Notes: generated by a model from the letters alone, not told the origin. DNA of 64,000 nt from JAAFIW01 sp031414805 (GCA_031414805.1 JANOQJ010000093.1:52939-116938); one strand, 5' to 3'. Numbered from the stretch's first letter, positions 8,151 to 19,332 are shown. A program made the numbers and translations.

Positions 8151-8229
8151 CGGCCCAAATACGAAAGCCATGAATGACGACTGCTTTAACCAAGAATCTG
8201 AAGGCTTTTTGACCCTTCTGAAATGCAAG

Positions 8230-8484
8230 TCACCGCAGCTTGCTTCGTCCCTTCAATTCCGCGTACGCGTTGTATGTCGGTTCCTGAGGTGGAGAAACTG
8301 GCACCTGAGCAGGCTTGTTGCTCAGCTCAACCAGCTTCCCGCCATCAAATTTCAGCGACTGCGTCCAGCCACGCTCATAGTGATTGAATTCCTGCGAAGC
8401 AGTGGGATAGGGATTTTTGTAGATGCCCTTGAAAGTGTAGTAGTCCGACTTACCTTTGAAAACAATTTCGGCTTCCTTGGGCAT
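8230..8484 (-). CDS. Small RMF/CrpP-like protein
   Basis: 84 residues, with a good AGGAG ribosome-binding site upstream. The segment FKGIYKNPYPTASQEFNHYE followed by RGW resembles the NPYP...W-RGW pattern of ribosome modulation factor and related small proteins. The first 15 and last 25 residues show no match to anything I recognise. If related to RMF it would bind ribosomes in stationary phase, but the evidence is only this one motif. It is transcribed alone between the ATPase module and lpdA. Confidence 0.5.
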   Translation of the reverse strand: MPKEAEIVFKGKSDYYTFKGIYKNPYPTASQEFNHYERGWTQSLKFDGGKLVELSNKPAQVPVSPPQEPTYNAYAELKGRSKLR

Positions 8485-8618
8485 AAAACGGCTCCTGTTG
8501 CTTCGTAGGTAATCAGTCTACAGATACGAGGTTCAACCACTTCACGTCTACGAAGCGCTCTTCGACCTTTATGAAATAGGAAGTCGCAGCAGCCAAGTGG
8601 CCGCATGCCCTAGATTTG

Positions 8619-10490
8619 CTACTTCCGCACCGGCGGCAAATCCGTGCAGCTCCCATGCGCCACCTCCGCCGCCATGCCAATGCTCTCCCCCAGCGTCGGG
8701 TGCGGATGAATCGTCTTGCCAATGTCCACCGCATCGGCCCCCATTTCAATCGCCAGCGCCACTTCACCAATCATGTCGCCTGCATGTGTGCCGACCATAC
8801 CCCCGCCGAGGATTTTTCCGTGGCCGTGGGCTGACTCGCTGTCATCAAACAGCAGTTTGGTGAAGCCTTCGTCGCGGCCATTGGCTATAGCGCGGCCTGA
8901 TGCGCTCCACGGGAACAAGCCCTTCTTCACTTTGATGCCCTGTGCCTTGGCCTGGTCTTCGGTCAGGCCGACCCAGGCGATTTCGGGGTCGGTGTAGGCG
9001 ACTGACGGAATCACCCGGGCATTGAAGGCGGCGCTCGCCAGTTCTTTGTTGCCTTGCAGTTCACCGGCGATGACTTCTGCGGCCACGTGGGCTTCGTGTA
9101 CGGCTTTGTGGGCGAGCATGGGTTGGCCGACGATGTCGCCGATGGCGAAGATGTGGGGTTGGTTGGTGCGCATCTGGATGTCGACGTTGATGAAGCCGCG
9201 GTCGGTGACGGCAACGCCGGCTTTGTCGGCGGCAATTTTCTTGCCGTTGGGCGTGCGGCCTACGGCTTGGAGCACCAGGTCGTAGAGCTGGGGTTCTTTG
9301 GGTGCGCCCTCCCCTTCGAAATTGACCAGGATGCCGCCGGGTGTGGCTTGTGCGCCGACGGTTTTGGTTTTGAGCATGATGTTGTCAAAGCGCGGCGCGT
9401 TCATTTTCTGCCAGACCTTGACCAGGTCGCGGTCGGCACCCTGCATCAGGCCGTCCATCATTTCCACCACGTCCAAACGCGCGCCCAGCGATGAATAGAC
9501 AGTGCCCATTTCCAGGCCGATGATGCCGCCGCCCAGGATCAGCATGCGCTTGGGGTTGTGGCCCATGGCCAGGGCACCGGTGGAGTCGACCACGCGGTCA
9601 TCGACCGGCATGAAGGGCAGGCGCACGGCTTGGGAGCCGGCGGCGATGATGCAGCGCTTGAACTGGATGGTTTGTGCTTTGCCAGTTTGCACTTGCGCGT
9701 CGCCCGCGGTTTCCTGCACCTGCACATGGTTGGCACCCACGAACTGGCCCAGGCCGCGCACCACGGTGACTTTGCGCATTTTGGCCATGGCAGCGAGGCC
9801 GCCGGTGAGCTTGCCCACGACCTTGTTTTTGTGGGCGAGGAGCTTGGCGCGGTCGATCAAGGGGGCGGTGTAGCTGATGCCCAGGTCGGCAAAGTGCTGC
9901 ACCTCGTCCATCACAGCGGCCACATGCAGCAGGGCTTTGCTGGGGATGCAGCCGACGTTCAGGCACACGCCGCCCAGGGTGGCGTAGCGTTCGACCAGCA
10001 CGACTTTCAGGCCCAGGTCTGCGGCGCGGAAGGCGGCGCTGTAACCGCCGGGGCCTGCGCCTAGGACGAGGAGGTCGCAATCGATGTCTGCAGCGCCTGT
10101 GTAGGTGGTGGCTGGGGCTGAGGTCGGGGAGCCCCCACCCCTGCCCTCCCCCAGAGGGGGAGGGGGAGATACCGCAGACGCTACGGTATTGATAGCTGCT
10201 TGAGCAGTATTTACATGGGCGGGTGGCTGATTTGGCTTTAAAACGCCTGTTTCAGCGACTTCCAGGGTCAGCAGCACCGTTCCCTCGGCCACCTTGTCGC
10301 CCAGCTTGACCTTGAGTTCTTTGACCACGCCCGCATGGCTGGATGGGATTTCCATTGACGCTTTGTCGGACTCCACGGTGATGAGCGATTGCTCGGCTTT
10401 GATGGTGTCGCCGGGTTTGACCAGCAGCTCGATGACGGTGACTTCTGAAAAATCGCCGATGTCTGGCACTTTGATGTCGATGACTTGCAT
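8619..10490 (-). CDS. lpdA: Dihydrolipoyl dehydrogenase (E3) with N-terminal lipoyl domain
   Basis: 623 residues. A lipoyl domain occupies residues 1-80 with the lipoyl lysine Lys43 in ESDKASMEIP. A linker (about 82-135) is built largely of repeat DNA: VNTAQAAINTV comes from the palindromic repeat and PPPPLGEGRGGG from the G-rich palindrome. The flavoprotein starts at about 137 (LLVLGAGPGGYSAAFRA, FAD-binding GxGxxG), with the redox cysteines in GGVCLNVGCIPSK, an NAD-binding ILGGGIIGLEMG, and the C-terminal catalytic His-Glu in HPHPTLGE. It reoxidises the dihydrolipoyl groups of E2 with NAD+. A lipoylated E3 is common in betaproteobacterial PDH operons. Same strand as aceE and aceF; separated from aceF by the HslV-like gene. 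Confidence 0.97.
   Translation of the reverse strand: MQVIDIKVPDIGDFSEVTVIELLVKPGDTIKAEQSLITVESDKASMEIPSSHAGVVKELKVKLGDKVAEGTVLLTLEVAETGVLKPNQPPAHVNTAQAAINTVASAVSPPPPLGEGRGGGSPTSAPATTYTGAADIDCDLLVLGAGPGGYSAAFRAADLGLKVVLVERYATLGGVCLNVGCIPSKALLHVAAVMDEVQHFADLGISYTAPLIDRAKLLAHKNKVVGKLTGGLAAMAKMRKVTVVRGLGQFVGANHVQVQETAGDAQVQTGKAQTIQFKRCIIAAGSQAVRLPFMPVDDRVVDSTGALAMGHNPKRMLILGGGIIGLEMGTVYSSLGARLDVVEMMDGLMQGADRDLVKVWQKMNAPRFDNIMLKTKTVGAQATPGGILVNFEGEGAPKEPQLYDLVLQAVGRTPNGKKIAADKAGVAVTDRGFINVDIQMRTNQPHIFAIGDIVGQPMLAHKAVHEAHVAAEVIAGELQGNKELASAAFNARVIPSVAYTDPEIAWVGLTEDQAKAQGIKVKKGLFPWSASGRAIANGRDEGFTKLLFDDSESAHGHGKILGGGMVGTHAGDMIGEVALAIEMGADAVDIGKTIHPHPTLGESIGMAAEVAHGSCTDLPPVRK
10132..10168. repeat. 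G/C-rich palindrome inside lpdA
   Basis: CCCTCCCCCAGAGGGGGAGG is an inverted repeat. Related sequences lie at 51101-51129 and 57097-57215. In lpdA it is translated as a Pro/Gly-rich linker directly next to the palindromic-repeat copy. Confidence 0.8.
10183..10220 (+). repeat. Dispersed palindromic repeat, copy 7, within lpdA
   Basis: Full-length copy: GATAGCTGCTTGAGCAGTAT then TTACATGGGC. Read in lpdA (opposite strand) it gives VNTAQAAINTV at about residues 91-102, between the lipoyl and FAD domains. Confidence 0.9.
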
Positions 10491-10520
10491 AACGCGCTCC
10501 GATTACTTGGATATTTGTGT

Positions 10521-10591
10521 GCCGTCATTCCCGCGCAGGCAGGAATCTAGTGTGTGCGAAGGTGGATTCCCGCCTGCGCGGGAATGACGGC
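10521..10591. repeat. Palindromic repeat pair (ATTCCCGC family)
   Basis: GCCGTCATTCCCGCGCAGGC at the left is the exact reverse complement of the last 20 bases on the right, so the 71 bases can form one long hairpin. It resembles the ATTCCC-N8-GGGAAT repeats widespread in proteobacteria (dRS3-like in Neisseria). It lies between the HslV-like gene and lpdA and could end or attenuate transcription. Confidence 0.85.
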
Positions 10592-10598
10592 TAGGTGC

Positions 10599-11186
10599 TT
10601 ACTTGGTTGTTAGCTTCACGGTGAAAACCTCCATCGGCCCTGCCGAATTGCGGTCAAACTCGCAGCCTGCCAGCACGCCGGCTTCTGCAATTTCGCGGGC
10701 CGTTTTGGCTTTGGCATACACCGCGTGCATGGCTCCCAGCGCAAAGCCGCGGCCGGAGCCTATGCCCCAGAACTCGTTGAACTCGAAGACTTCGCGGTAG
10801 CTGTACAAACCGTAAATGCCGCTGGCGTTCGCAATTACCGTGCTGAACTGGCTGGACTCATAGGGGTCGCTGTCTTCTTCCTTCGTCTGCAAGAAGAACT
10901 TTTCTTTCAACACCGGGTGGAGTTGCAAAAACGTGTCGTACACCTCGTCTTTGCTGTGCAGCTTGAGTGATTCGGGTGGCAGCAAGGCCAGGGCTTTGCG
11001 CAGCGCGGGGAAGTGGGCAACGGTGCCTGCTGCGCCGATGTAGCTGGGGCCACCGACTGCGTCTACCTTGAACAGCTTGCTGTTGGCCTCAAAACGGTGG
11101 CCCAGGCACGTGTCGCCAAAAGTCACCAGGCCATCAGAGGCGATGGCGACTTGGCCAGCTTTTTTGACGACGACGACGGTGGTCAT
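10599..11186 (-). CDS. HslV-like Ntn-hydrolase (proteasome-type peptidase)
   Basis: 195 residues from the ATG at 11186, chosen because it puts Thr at position 2 (MTTVVVVKKAGQVAIASDG), as needed for an N-terminal threonine nucleophile; the longer frame would bury it. GGAG lies 8 bases upstream. HslV-like features are IASDGLVTFGDT, a Gly-rich YIGAAGTVAHF, and IGSGRGFALGAMHAVYA. Classical HslV is about 175 residues and is encoded beside hslU; here the gene sits between aceF (E2) and lpdA (E3) on the same strand and no hslU is present in the window. It is more likely a distinct proteasome-like paralogue than the housekeeping HslV. Its substrate is unknown. Confidence 0.8.
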   Translation of the reverse strand: MTTVVVVKKAGQVAIASDGLVTFGDTCLGHRFEANSKLFKVDAVGGPSYIGAAGTVAHFPALRKALALLPPESLKLHSKDEVYDTFLQLHPVLKEKFFLQTKEEDSDPYESSQFSTVIANASGIYGLYSYREVFEFNEFWGIGSGRGFALGAMHAVYAKAKTAREIAEAGVLAGCEFDRNSAGPMEVFTVKLTTK

Positions 11187-11208
11187 ACCGAACGCTCCGG
11201 GTTCGTCG

Positions 11209-12873
11209 TCATAGCAACACCCTTCTGAAATCACCCAGAATTTGGCCCAGGTAGGCGTTGAATCGTGCGGCAGAAGCGCCGTCGATCACCCGGTGATCCC
11301 AGCTCAGGCTTAAGGGGAGCATCAGGCGGGGCACAAACTTTTCACCGTCCCACACCGGTTCCATATTGCTCTTGCACACACCCAAAATGGCCACTTCTGG
11401 CGCATTGATGATGGGGGTGAAATAGCGCCCGCCAATGCCGCCCAGGCTGCTGATGGTGAAGCAGGCACCGCTCATCTCGGCCGGCGTGAGCTTGCCTTCG
11501 CGCGCTTTGGCAGCCAGCTCACCCATTTCTTTGCTGATGGCCAGCACGCCTTTTTTGTCGGCGTCTTTGATCACGGGCACGACCAGGCCGTTGGGCGTGT
11601 CGGCGGCAAAGCCAATGTGGAAATACTGCTTGAGCACCAGCTGGTCACCGTCGAGCGAGCTGTTGAAATCGGGGAATTTTTTCAGCGCGGCTACGCAGGC
11701 TTTGATGAGGAAGGCGAGCATGGTGACCTTAAAACCGCTCTTTTCGTTCTCTTTGTTGGTGCTGACGCGGAATGCCTCCAGGTCGGTGATGTCGGCATCG
11801 TCGTGGTTGGTGACGTGTGGAATGACGACCCAGTTGCGGTGCAGGTTGGCGCCGCTGATTTTTTTGATGCGCGAGAGGTCTTTGCGCTCCACCGGGCCGA
11901 ATTTGGTGAAGTCGACTTTCGGCCAGGCCAGCAGGTTGAGTTCGCCACCGCCGCCACCGGTTTTGGCTGCTGGTGCAGCTGCGGCGATGGCTTTGGTTTG
12001 CAAAGTGCCCGCCATGACGGCTTTGGTGAAGGCTTGCAGGTCAGCCTCTGTGATGCGACCTTTGAGGCCGGTGCCTTTGACCTCGGCCAGCGGCACACCG
12101 AGTTCGCGGGCGAACTTGCGGATGGAGGGGCTGGCGTGGGGCAAGCCGGTTGCCATCTCGGTGGGGTTGTGGGCTGGCGCGGCTTGCACCACCGCTGCGG
12201 GTGCTGCGGCGGCAGGCACGGCAGCGGGCGCTGGAGCCGAAGCTTGAGCGGCAGATGGTGTAGGCGCAGGTGTTGCAGCGCTTGATGAGGCGGCCCCCTC
12301 CACCACCCCCAACAAATCCCCAATATTCACCACATCGCCCACCTTGACGGCAAGCGACTTGAGCACGCCTGCGGCACCCGCAGGAATCTCCATGGAAGCC
12401 TTGTCTGACTCCACCGTAATGAGCGATTGCTCCAGCTTGATCGTGTCGCCGGGTTTCACCAGCACTTCAATGACGGACACGTCTTTGAAATCGCCAATAT
12501 CGGGCACGCGCAGTTCAACCGGGCCAGATGTGCTTGCTACCGTATTAATAGCTGCTTGAGCAGTATTTACAAGGGCGGGGGCCTGTTTTTGCTCTAAAAC
12601 GGGGGCAGGAGCAGCTACGGGCGCAGGTGCAGCACCCGCAGCTTCCACCACCAACACCACCGACCCTTGCTTGACCTTGTCGCCCAGCTTCACACGCAGC
12701 TCTTTCACCACGCCCGCCGCTGCCGACGGAATTTCCATCGACGCTTTATCCGATTCAACAGTAATGAGCGACTGCTCAGCCTTCACCGTGTCGCCGGGCT
12801 TGACCAGCAGCTCGATCACGGTGACTTCATCAAAGTCGCCAATGTCGGGGACTTGTACTTCTACCAATGCCAT
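11209..12873 (-). CDS. aceF: Dihydrolipoyllysine acetyltransferase (PDH E2)
   Basis: 554 residues from ATG 12873, which has GGAG 6 bases upstream; a TTG at 12885 would add four residues. Domain order: lipoyl domain 1 (Lys43 in ESDKASMEIP), a linker with the repeat-derived VNTAQAAINTV (about 99-111), lipoyl domain 2 (second ESDKASMEIP near 155), an Ala/Pro linker, the peripheral subunit-binding domain (SPSIRKFARELGVPLAEVKG), and the acyltransferase core ending in the catalytic SWDHRVIDGA. E2 forms the core of pyruvate dehydrogenase and transfers acetyl groups to CoA. It follows aceE with a 12-base gap. Confidence 0.97.
   Translation of the reverse strand: MALVEVQVPDIGDFDEVTVIELLVKPGDTVKAEQSLITVESDKASMEIPSAAAGVVKELRVKLGDKVKQGSVVLVVEAAGAAPAPVAAPAPVLEQKQAPALVNTAQAAINTVASTSGPVELRVPDIGDFKDVSVIEVLVKPGDTIKLEQSLITVESDKASMEIPAGAAGVLKSLAVKVGDVVNIGDLLGVVEGAASSSAATPAPTPSAAQASAPAPAAVPAAAAPAAVVQAAPAHNPTEMATGLPHASPSIRKFARELGVPLAEVKGTGLKGRITEADLQAFTKAVMAGTLQTKAIAAAAPAAKTGGGGGELNLLAWPKVDFTKFGPVERKDLSRIKKISGANLHRNWVVIPHVTNHDDADITDLEAFRVSTNKENEKSGFKVTMLAFLIKACVAALKKFPDFNSSLDGDQLVLKQYFHIGFAADTPNGLVVPVIKDADKKGVLAISKEMGELAAKAREGKLTPAEMSGACFTISSLGGIGGRYFTPIINAPEVAILGVCKSNMEPVWDGEKFVPRLMLPLSLSWDHRVIDGASAARFNAYLGQILGDFRRVLL
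12540..12577 (+). repeat. Dispersed palindromic repeat, copy 8, within aceF
   Basis: ATAGCTGCTTGAGCAGTATT then TACAAGGGC, nearly identical to the lpdA copy. It encodes the same VNTAQAAINTV peptide in the same frame, between lipoyl domains 1 and 2. Confidence 0.9.
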
Positions 12874-12885
12874 GTGCTGCTCCAA

Positions 12886-15627
<2,742 letters not shown>

Positions 15628-15718
15628 GGTTTGTCTCCTGAAAAGCGTTTGGGGATGGGTACGCAGACGTAATTTAGCCCGTGGTTAGAGCCAAGCCTCT
15701 AGTTTCGCATAAATAGTT

Positions 15719-15763
15719 TTAAATTTCAAATGGTGTTTTTGTTTTTCATATAATGAAATTTAA
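15719..15763. promoter_or_regulatory. Inverted repeat upstream of aceE
   Basis: TTAAATTTCA at 15719-15728 and TGAAATTTAA at 15754-15763 form a perfect 10-base dyad with a 25-base AT-rich spacer, about 90-135 bases upstream of the aceE start. It could be an operator of a PDH regulator or part of the promoter; no experimental match is claimed. Confidence 0.35.
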
Positions 15764-15794
15764 GCGAACTTCTAAAGCATCTTCAATAGACCAC

Positions 15795-15836
15795 AGCCCT
15801 TACAAATACTGCTCAAGCAGCTACTATTTATATAGC
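15795..15836 (-). repeat. Dispersed palindromic repeat, copy 9
   Basis: AGCCCTTACAAATACTGCTC then AAGCAGCTACTATTTATATAGC in split form. It lies just beyond the 3' end of the fic gene and upstream of aceE. Confidence 0.9.
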
Positions 15837-15843
15837 AATGTGT

Positions 15844-17061
15844 TCACACCGCAGGCTGAGACCAATGGTCAATTGCAATGGCGTAGCGTGTGGCCTTGCC
15901 TACGCCGTCCACCTGCAGCAGTCCTTTAGCCAGCAAATCAGCCAAATCCCGCGTGGCAGTGGCTTTGGAGGTCTGGGTGATCTTGCTGTACTTGTCGGCC
16001 GTCAAGCCGCCCAAGAATCCGCCCCCCAGGGCCTCGCTGCCCGCCTCCAGCAAACGGTTTAGCACTTTGGTTTGCCGCAGGCTCACACCACACTCCGCAG
16101 CTTTCAGGCGGAATGCGGCTTTGTCCAACACCTGCTTGACGACGGCTTGCGACGTGGTGCAGCTGTGGGTAAAAGCCTCCACAAACCAGACCAGCCAGGC
16201 CGTGATGTCGGGCGTGTGCCCCGTCGCGCTGCGCGAAGCGGCATTCAACGCCCCGTAGTAACGTGCCCGCGCACTTAGCATCTGGCGCGACATGCCAAAA
16301 AGATAAGCAGCTGTGCTGGGCGCACCCCGGTCTTGCGCCAGCGCCATGTCCACCAGCGCCCGCCCCACGCGGCCATTGCCATCCTCAAACGGGTGAATCG
16401 CTTCAAACCACAGGTGCGCCATACCGGCACGCACCAGGCCATTCAAAGGACTCGCCATGCAGTTGCGGGGCCTTGTCGCTTCAAACCATTGCAAAAAAGC
16501 CGTCATCTCAGCCATCACACCGCTGGACGGCGGTGCCTCGTAATGCACCACCTCACGCCCGGGCAGGCCGCTGACGATCTGCATCGCATCAGCATGTTCC
16601 CGGTAGCGCCCCACGGCAATGCGCCGCACGCCCGACGTACCCCCGGGAAACAAGGCCGATTGCCAGCGCCACAGGCGGTCATGGTCCAGCGGCACGTCAC
16701 AGGCCTGCGTGGCGTCTTGCATCACGTCGATCAAACCGTCCACATCGCGCGCAAACGGTTTCAACGCACCCAAGCCCAACCGATACGCCACAGACGAACG
16801 CACCGCCCCCAAGTCGAGGTTTTCCCCTTCAATCGCAGCGGTAGACACAGCCTCTTGCACCCACAAAGCGCCCGCAAGCTCCTGAGCCTGAACCAGCCCG
16901 ATTGCATCCAGCAGCCCCACCAATTTGCCTTGCTCCAGACGCGCCGCCTCTACTGCGGGGGACAGATCTACAGCATTAAAAGTAAGCTGGGGCCAATCGG
17001 GGTGCTGCCATATGAAACGTGTCGGTTGGAGGTGGGTCGGCGGGGTGCTTGATGTGGTCAT
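15844..17061 (-). CDS. Fic family protein (self-inhibited AMPylase type)
   Basis: 405 residues. The Fic active site is HPFEDGNGRVGR (about 222-233). Upstream, STAAIEGEN (about residue 72) matches the [S/T]xxxE[G/N] inhibitory-helix motif, so this is a class II Fic protein with its inhibitor in the same chain. The N-terminus (FIWQHPDWPQLTFNAVDLSP) matches the DUF4172 region often fused to Fic, and the C-terminus (TADKYSKITQTSKATATRDL) looks like a winged helix. Fic proteins usually transfer AMP to hydroxyl side chains of target proteins; the target is unknown. It is on its own transcript, on the same strand as the dead PIN gene upstream. Confidence 0.92.
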   Translation of the reverse strand: MTTSSTPPTHLQPTRFIWQHPDWPQLTFNAVDLSPAVEAARLEQGKLVGLLDAIGLVQAQELAGALWVQEAVSTAAIEGENLDLGAVRSSVAYRLGLGALKPFARDVDGLIDVMQDATQACDVPLDHDRLWRWQSALFPGGTSGVRRIAVGRYREHADAMQIVSGLPGREVVHYEAPPSSGVMAEMTAFLQWFEATRPRNCMASPLNGLVRAGMAHLWFEAIHPFEDGNGRVGRALVDMALAQDRGAPSTAAYLFGMSRQMLSARARYYGALNAASRSATGHTPDITAWLVWFVEAFTHSCTTSQAVVKQVLDKAAFRLKAAECGVSLRQTKVLNRLLEAGSEALGGGFLGGLTADKYSKITQTSKATATRDLADLLAKGLLQVDGVGKATRYAIAIDHWSQPAV

Positions 17062-17141
17062 GAGGCGTATTTTAGATAAATCGGCTCAAAAAATGAGCCG
17101 AAATTATGAAAATGCGCCTCACCTGTTGGCGAGCGGCGGCT

Positions 17142-17563
17142 AATCCACCAACTCGGCCAACCGAATCACTTCCATTCCGCCACCGCTTTGCATCGCGTTG
17201 ATATCTTTGTCGTGCGTGACGAAAAAATTGCACCCTGCGCGGGTTGCTGTGGCGTGGTGCAAGGCACCAATCAGCTTGAGGTTGGAACTGGCGTGCAGTT
17301 GCGGCACTTCATCAAAAACCTAGCTGCTGTCGCCCTGCACGGTGATGAAGTTTTTGCGGTTGAAAAAGGCTTTGCCCCTTGCAATTTGTGCAGCGTTGTG
17401 TGTTTTGTAGGGATGCACCATAAATTCAGCCACCGCCGCGTCGCCCGTGAACCCAAAAAACTGCTGCCTGTCGCAGGCCTGAATCAGCACCGCCATGACT
17501 GAAAAATACGGCTACTTGTTATCGAAGAAAAATATCAATCCGCTGGTGTCGAGGTAACACCAT
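17142..17563 (-). pseudogene. PIN-domain toxin gene with two in-frame TAG stops
   Basis: Reading 17563 to 17142 in one frame gives a full PIN domain: YLDTSGLIFFFDN at the start, AAVAEFMVHPYK in the middle, and LKLIGALHHATATRAGCNFF, VTHDKDI and a terminal MEVIRLAELVD. The three acidic positions of the fold are recognisable (the Asp of YLDTSG, the Glu of VAEF, and the THDKD site near the end). The frame is broken only by two TAG codons, one after FFFDNK and one before VFDEVPQLH. There is no frameshift and the rest is well conserved, so inactivation seems recent. No antitoxin was identified. Function of the intact family would be RNA cleavage in a VapC-type toxin-antitoxin pair. Confidence 0.75.
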
Positions 17564-17577
17564 ATTGACAAATACAG

Positions 17578-17934
17578 TCAAATTTCAAACACTTCTTCAC
17601 CACCAAACGTCGACATCACTTTGAGCATTACCTTCAAGTAAGCACAACCAGATTTCAACTGCTCTTGCAAATTTTGAAGCTCACCCAAATCATCGGTTTG
17701 GTGTGTACTACCTTTAATTAAATCGTTAACTGAAACGCGCACCTCTCCAGGTTCACCTTTGTGGTTTGTAAACTTTCTGGACGCAACCGTCATTTCGCCT
17801 ACTTTGTATTTTTCAATTAAAAGCCTGTCGACATCGGGTATTTCACACTTTGCTACCAACTTAAAACTAACACCCTTGTGGCCGCCAAAGATCCCCTTGA
17901 CATCTGACTGATCCTTGTTTATTACCAATTTCAT
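17578..17934 (-). CDS. Hypothetical protein of AT-rich island
   Basis: 118 residues, hydrophilic, no signal peptide or membrane helix. The start MKLVINKDQSDVKGIFGGHKG is followed by mixed strand-like segments and a C-terminal helix (LGELQNLQEQLKSG). I do not recognise a family. Base composition drops sharply here compared with the Fic and PDH genes, and the same low GC continues through 19.9 kb, so it probably belongs to the same acquired block as the J-domain gene downstream in coordinates. Confidence 0.6.
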   Translation of the reverse strand: MKLVINKDQSDVKGIFGGHKGVSFKLVAKCEIPDVDRLLIEKYKVGEMTVASRKFTNHKGEPGEVRVSVNDLIKGSTHQTDDLGELQNLQEQLKSGCAYLKVMLKVMSTFGGEEVFEI

Positions 17935-18106
17935 ATGTTATCCATTTAAAAGTTAATAAAATATTGCAACGATTATATAAAAATTCAAAGCAATAGAAAC
18001 CAATGTACTCTCCAAATAAGTACATCAACCAAATGATTCAACCGTTATCAACCCGAAACTCAACTCAATCTGAATGCAGAGGTTGCAAAGATGCCCCTGA
18101 GCATGT

Positions 18107-19069
18107 TTATCGGTTAATCGGGGACAAATCGCTATTTAGTTGAGACAGGTGGAACAACTCTTCTGTTGTCATACTGTGCACCTTCTTTGAAAGCAACTCA
18201 TCAATGTACCAATCAGCGGCACCTGCATAATAGTTAACATTTTTGCTTATACTCCCGACGATTTTATCGCCGACAAAAATCTTCGTCGATTCATACAATG
18301 GCCATAGAAAAAAATACTTAAGAAAACCTGCAAAGATCCCGGGAATTATAAGAACTAATTGTAACCACCATTTGCCCGAGGAAAGACTTCGCTCAACAGT
18401 CCAATTGTACATATTGAGTCCATAGCTCATAACTTTCAAGGAAAAATCGAGCCATTCTTCAGGCATCCAAAATCTGGCCAATGGCAAAAAACACGCACCG
18501 CAGCACAGTAGGTGAACCAAAAGAAATACTGAAATCACCACTCCAAAAAATGGCGAGATGATATTTCCAATACCAATAAATATGGACAAAATAATAGACC
18601 CAGAGACAAAAGATAATATTGCCTGCATAGCAATGTCTTCGTCAAAATCTCTTTTTAGTAAATCCCTCAAAACAAAACCGTCGCTGACAATTATTTTCTT
18701 TTCTTCATGCTTATATTTTTTTTCTTTCACCGTAGACCAAACCGATGCAAAACTTGATTGAATTTCCACGGCATTTCTACGCAAAACGGCTTCAGGCTCC
18801 TCATGATAAAAACCTGATTCGTGGTTGTACGCATCACCTGCTCTACAACTTCCGTCAATAATAGACAAAATTAATTTGCAAGCTTCCTCTACCTGTTGAA
18901 ATTTCTTTGTGTATTCTGCCGTCAGATTCGGATTTTTTAGGTTTGATATTTTATCCGGGTGCCATCTCGACTTATTTTTTTTCTCTATACGTGGCATATC
19001 TGATGCTGTGTGTGCAGATACGTCAACGATTTCTAATAATTCAACGGCTTGGTCAAATGTAAGAGGCAT
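18107..19069 (-). CDS. Membrane-anchored J-domain protein
   Basis: 320 residues. The N-terminal 85 residues form a J-domain, LTFDQAVELLEIV at the start and the diagnostic HPD at residues 37-39 in SRWHPDKISN, followed by the KKFQQVEEACKLIL helix. Two adjoining strongly hydrophobic segments (about 148-175 and 177-205) and a third (about 240-262, LQLVLIIPGIFAGFLKYFFL) suggest an inner-membrane protein. No G/F region, zinc finger or C-terminal substrate domain of DnaJ is present. J-domains stimulate the ATPase of an Hsp70; here the protein would recruit DnaK to the membrane. Two separate genes with DnaJ-type zinc motifs lie directly upstream on the same strand. Confidence 0.85.
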   Translation of the reverse strand: MPLTFDQAVELLEIVDVSAHTASDMPRIEKKNKSRWHPDKISNLKNPNLTAEYTKKFQQVEEACKLILSIIDGSCRAGDAYNHESGFYHEEPEAVLRRNAVEIQSSFASVWSTVKEKKYKHEEKKIIVSDGFVLRDLLKRDFDEDIAMQAILSFVSGSIILSIFIGIGNIISPFFGVVISVFLLVHLLCCGACFLPLARFWMPEEWLDFSLKVMSYGLNMYNWTVERSLSSGKWWLQLVLIIPGIFAGFLKYFFLWPLYESTKIFVGDKIVGSISKNVNYYAGAADWYIDELLSKKVHSMTTEELFHLSQLNSDLSPINR

Positions 19070-19173
19070 TAAGAATACTCTGATTCAGAAGAGTTTAGAT
19101 ATCTAATATTATATGGTATAAAACCATTGAGTACAGCAAAACACCTAGGCTAGACTCGTGTCGTCGAGACGCT

Positions 19174-19332
19174 CTACCGTGACTTGCCTGTACCACTGCA
19201 TGTACTACAAGTCTTTTTCTCGCTTGGTTTACCGTTATCGAATAAAACTCTAAATCCTTTACCGCCACAATCTCTGCACTCCATCTTTGGTGCATTTCCC
19301 ATATTTTTATCTGGCGATTCATTAATTGTCAT
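19174..19332 (-). CDS. 52-residue DnaJ-type zinc-finger protein
   Basis: An ATG at 19332 opens a frame of 52 residues ending at TAG 19174. It contains MECRDCGGKGF and KKTCSTCSGTGK, i.e. two CxxCxGxG motifs spaced by about 20 residues as in the zinc centre of DnaJ. It is shorter than a 60-residue ORF cut-off and so easily missed. It lies about 100 bases upstream of the J-domain gene on the same strand. The paired motifs and the neighbour with the same motifs make chance unlikely. The function may be to bind unfolded protein or RNA, or to complement the J-domain protein. Confidence 0.7.
   Translation of the reverse strand: MTINESPDKNMGNAPKMECRDCGGKGFRVLFDNGKPSEKKTCSTCSGTGKSR

Noticed and set aside
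10599..11234. Longer start for the HslV-like protein (MISEGCCYDDEP)
   Set aside because: It overlaps aceF and would hide the N-terminal threonine; the ATG at 11186 has a better ribosome-binding site.
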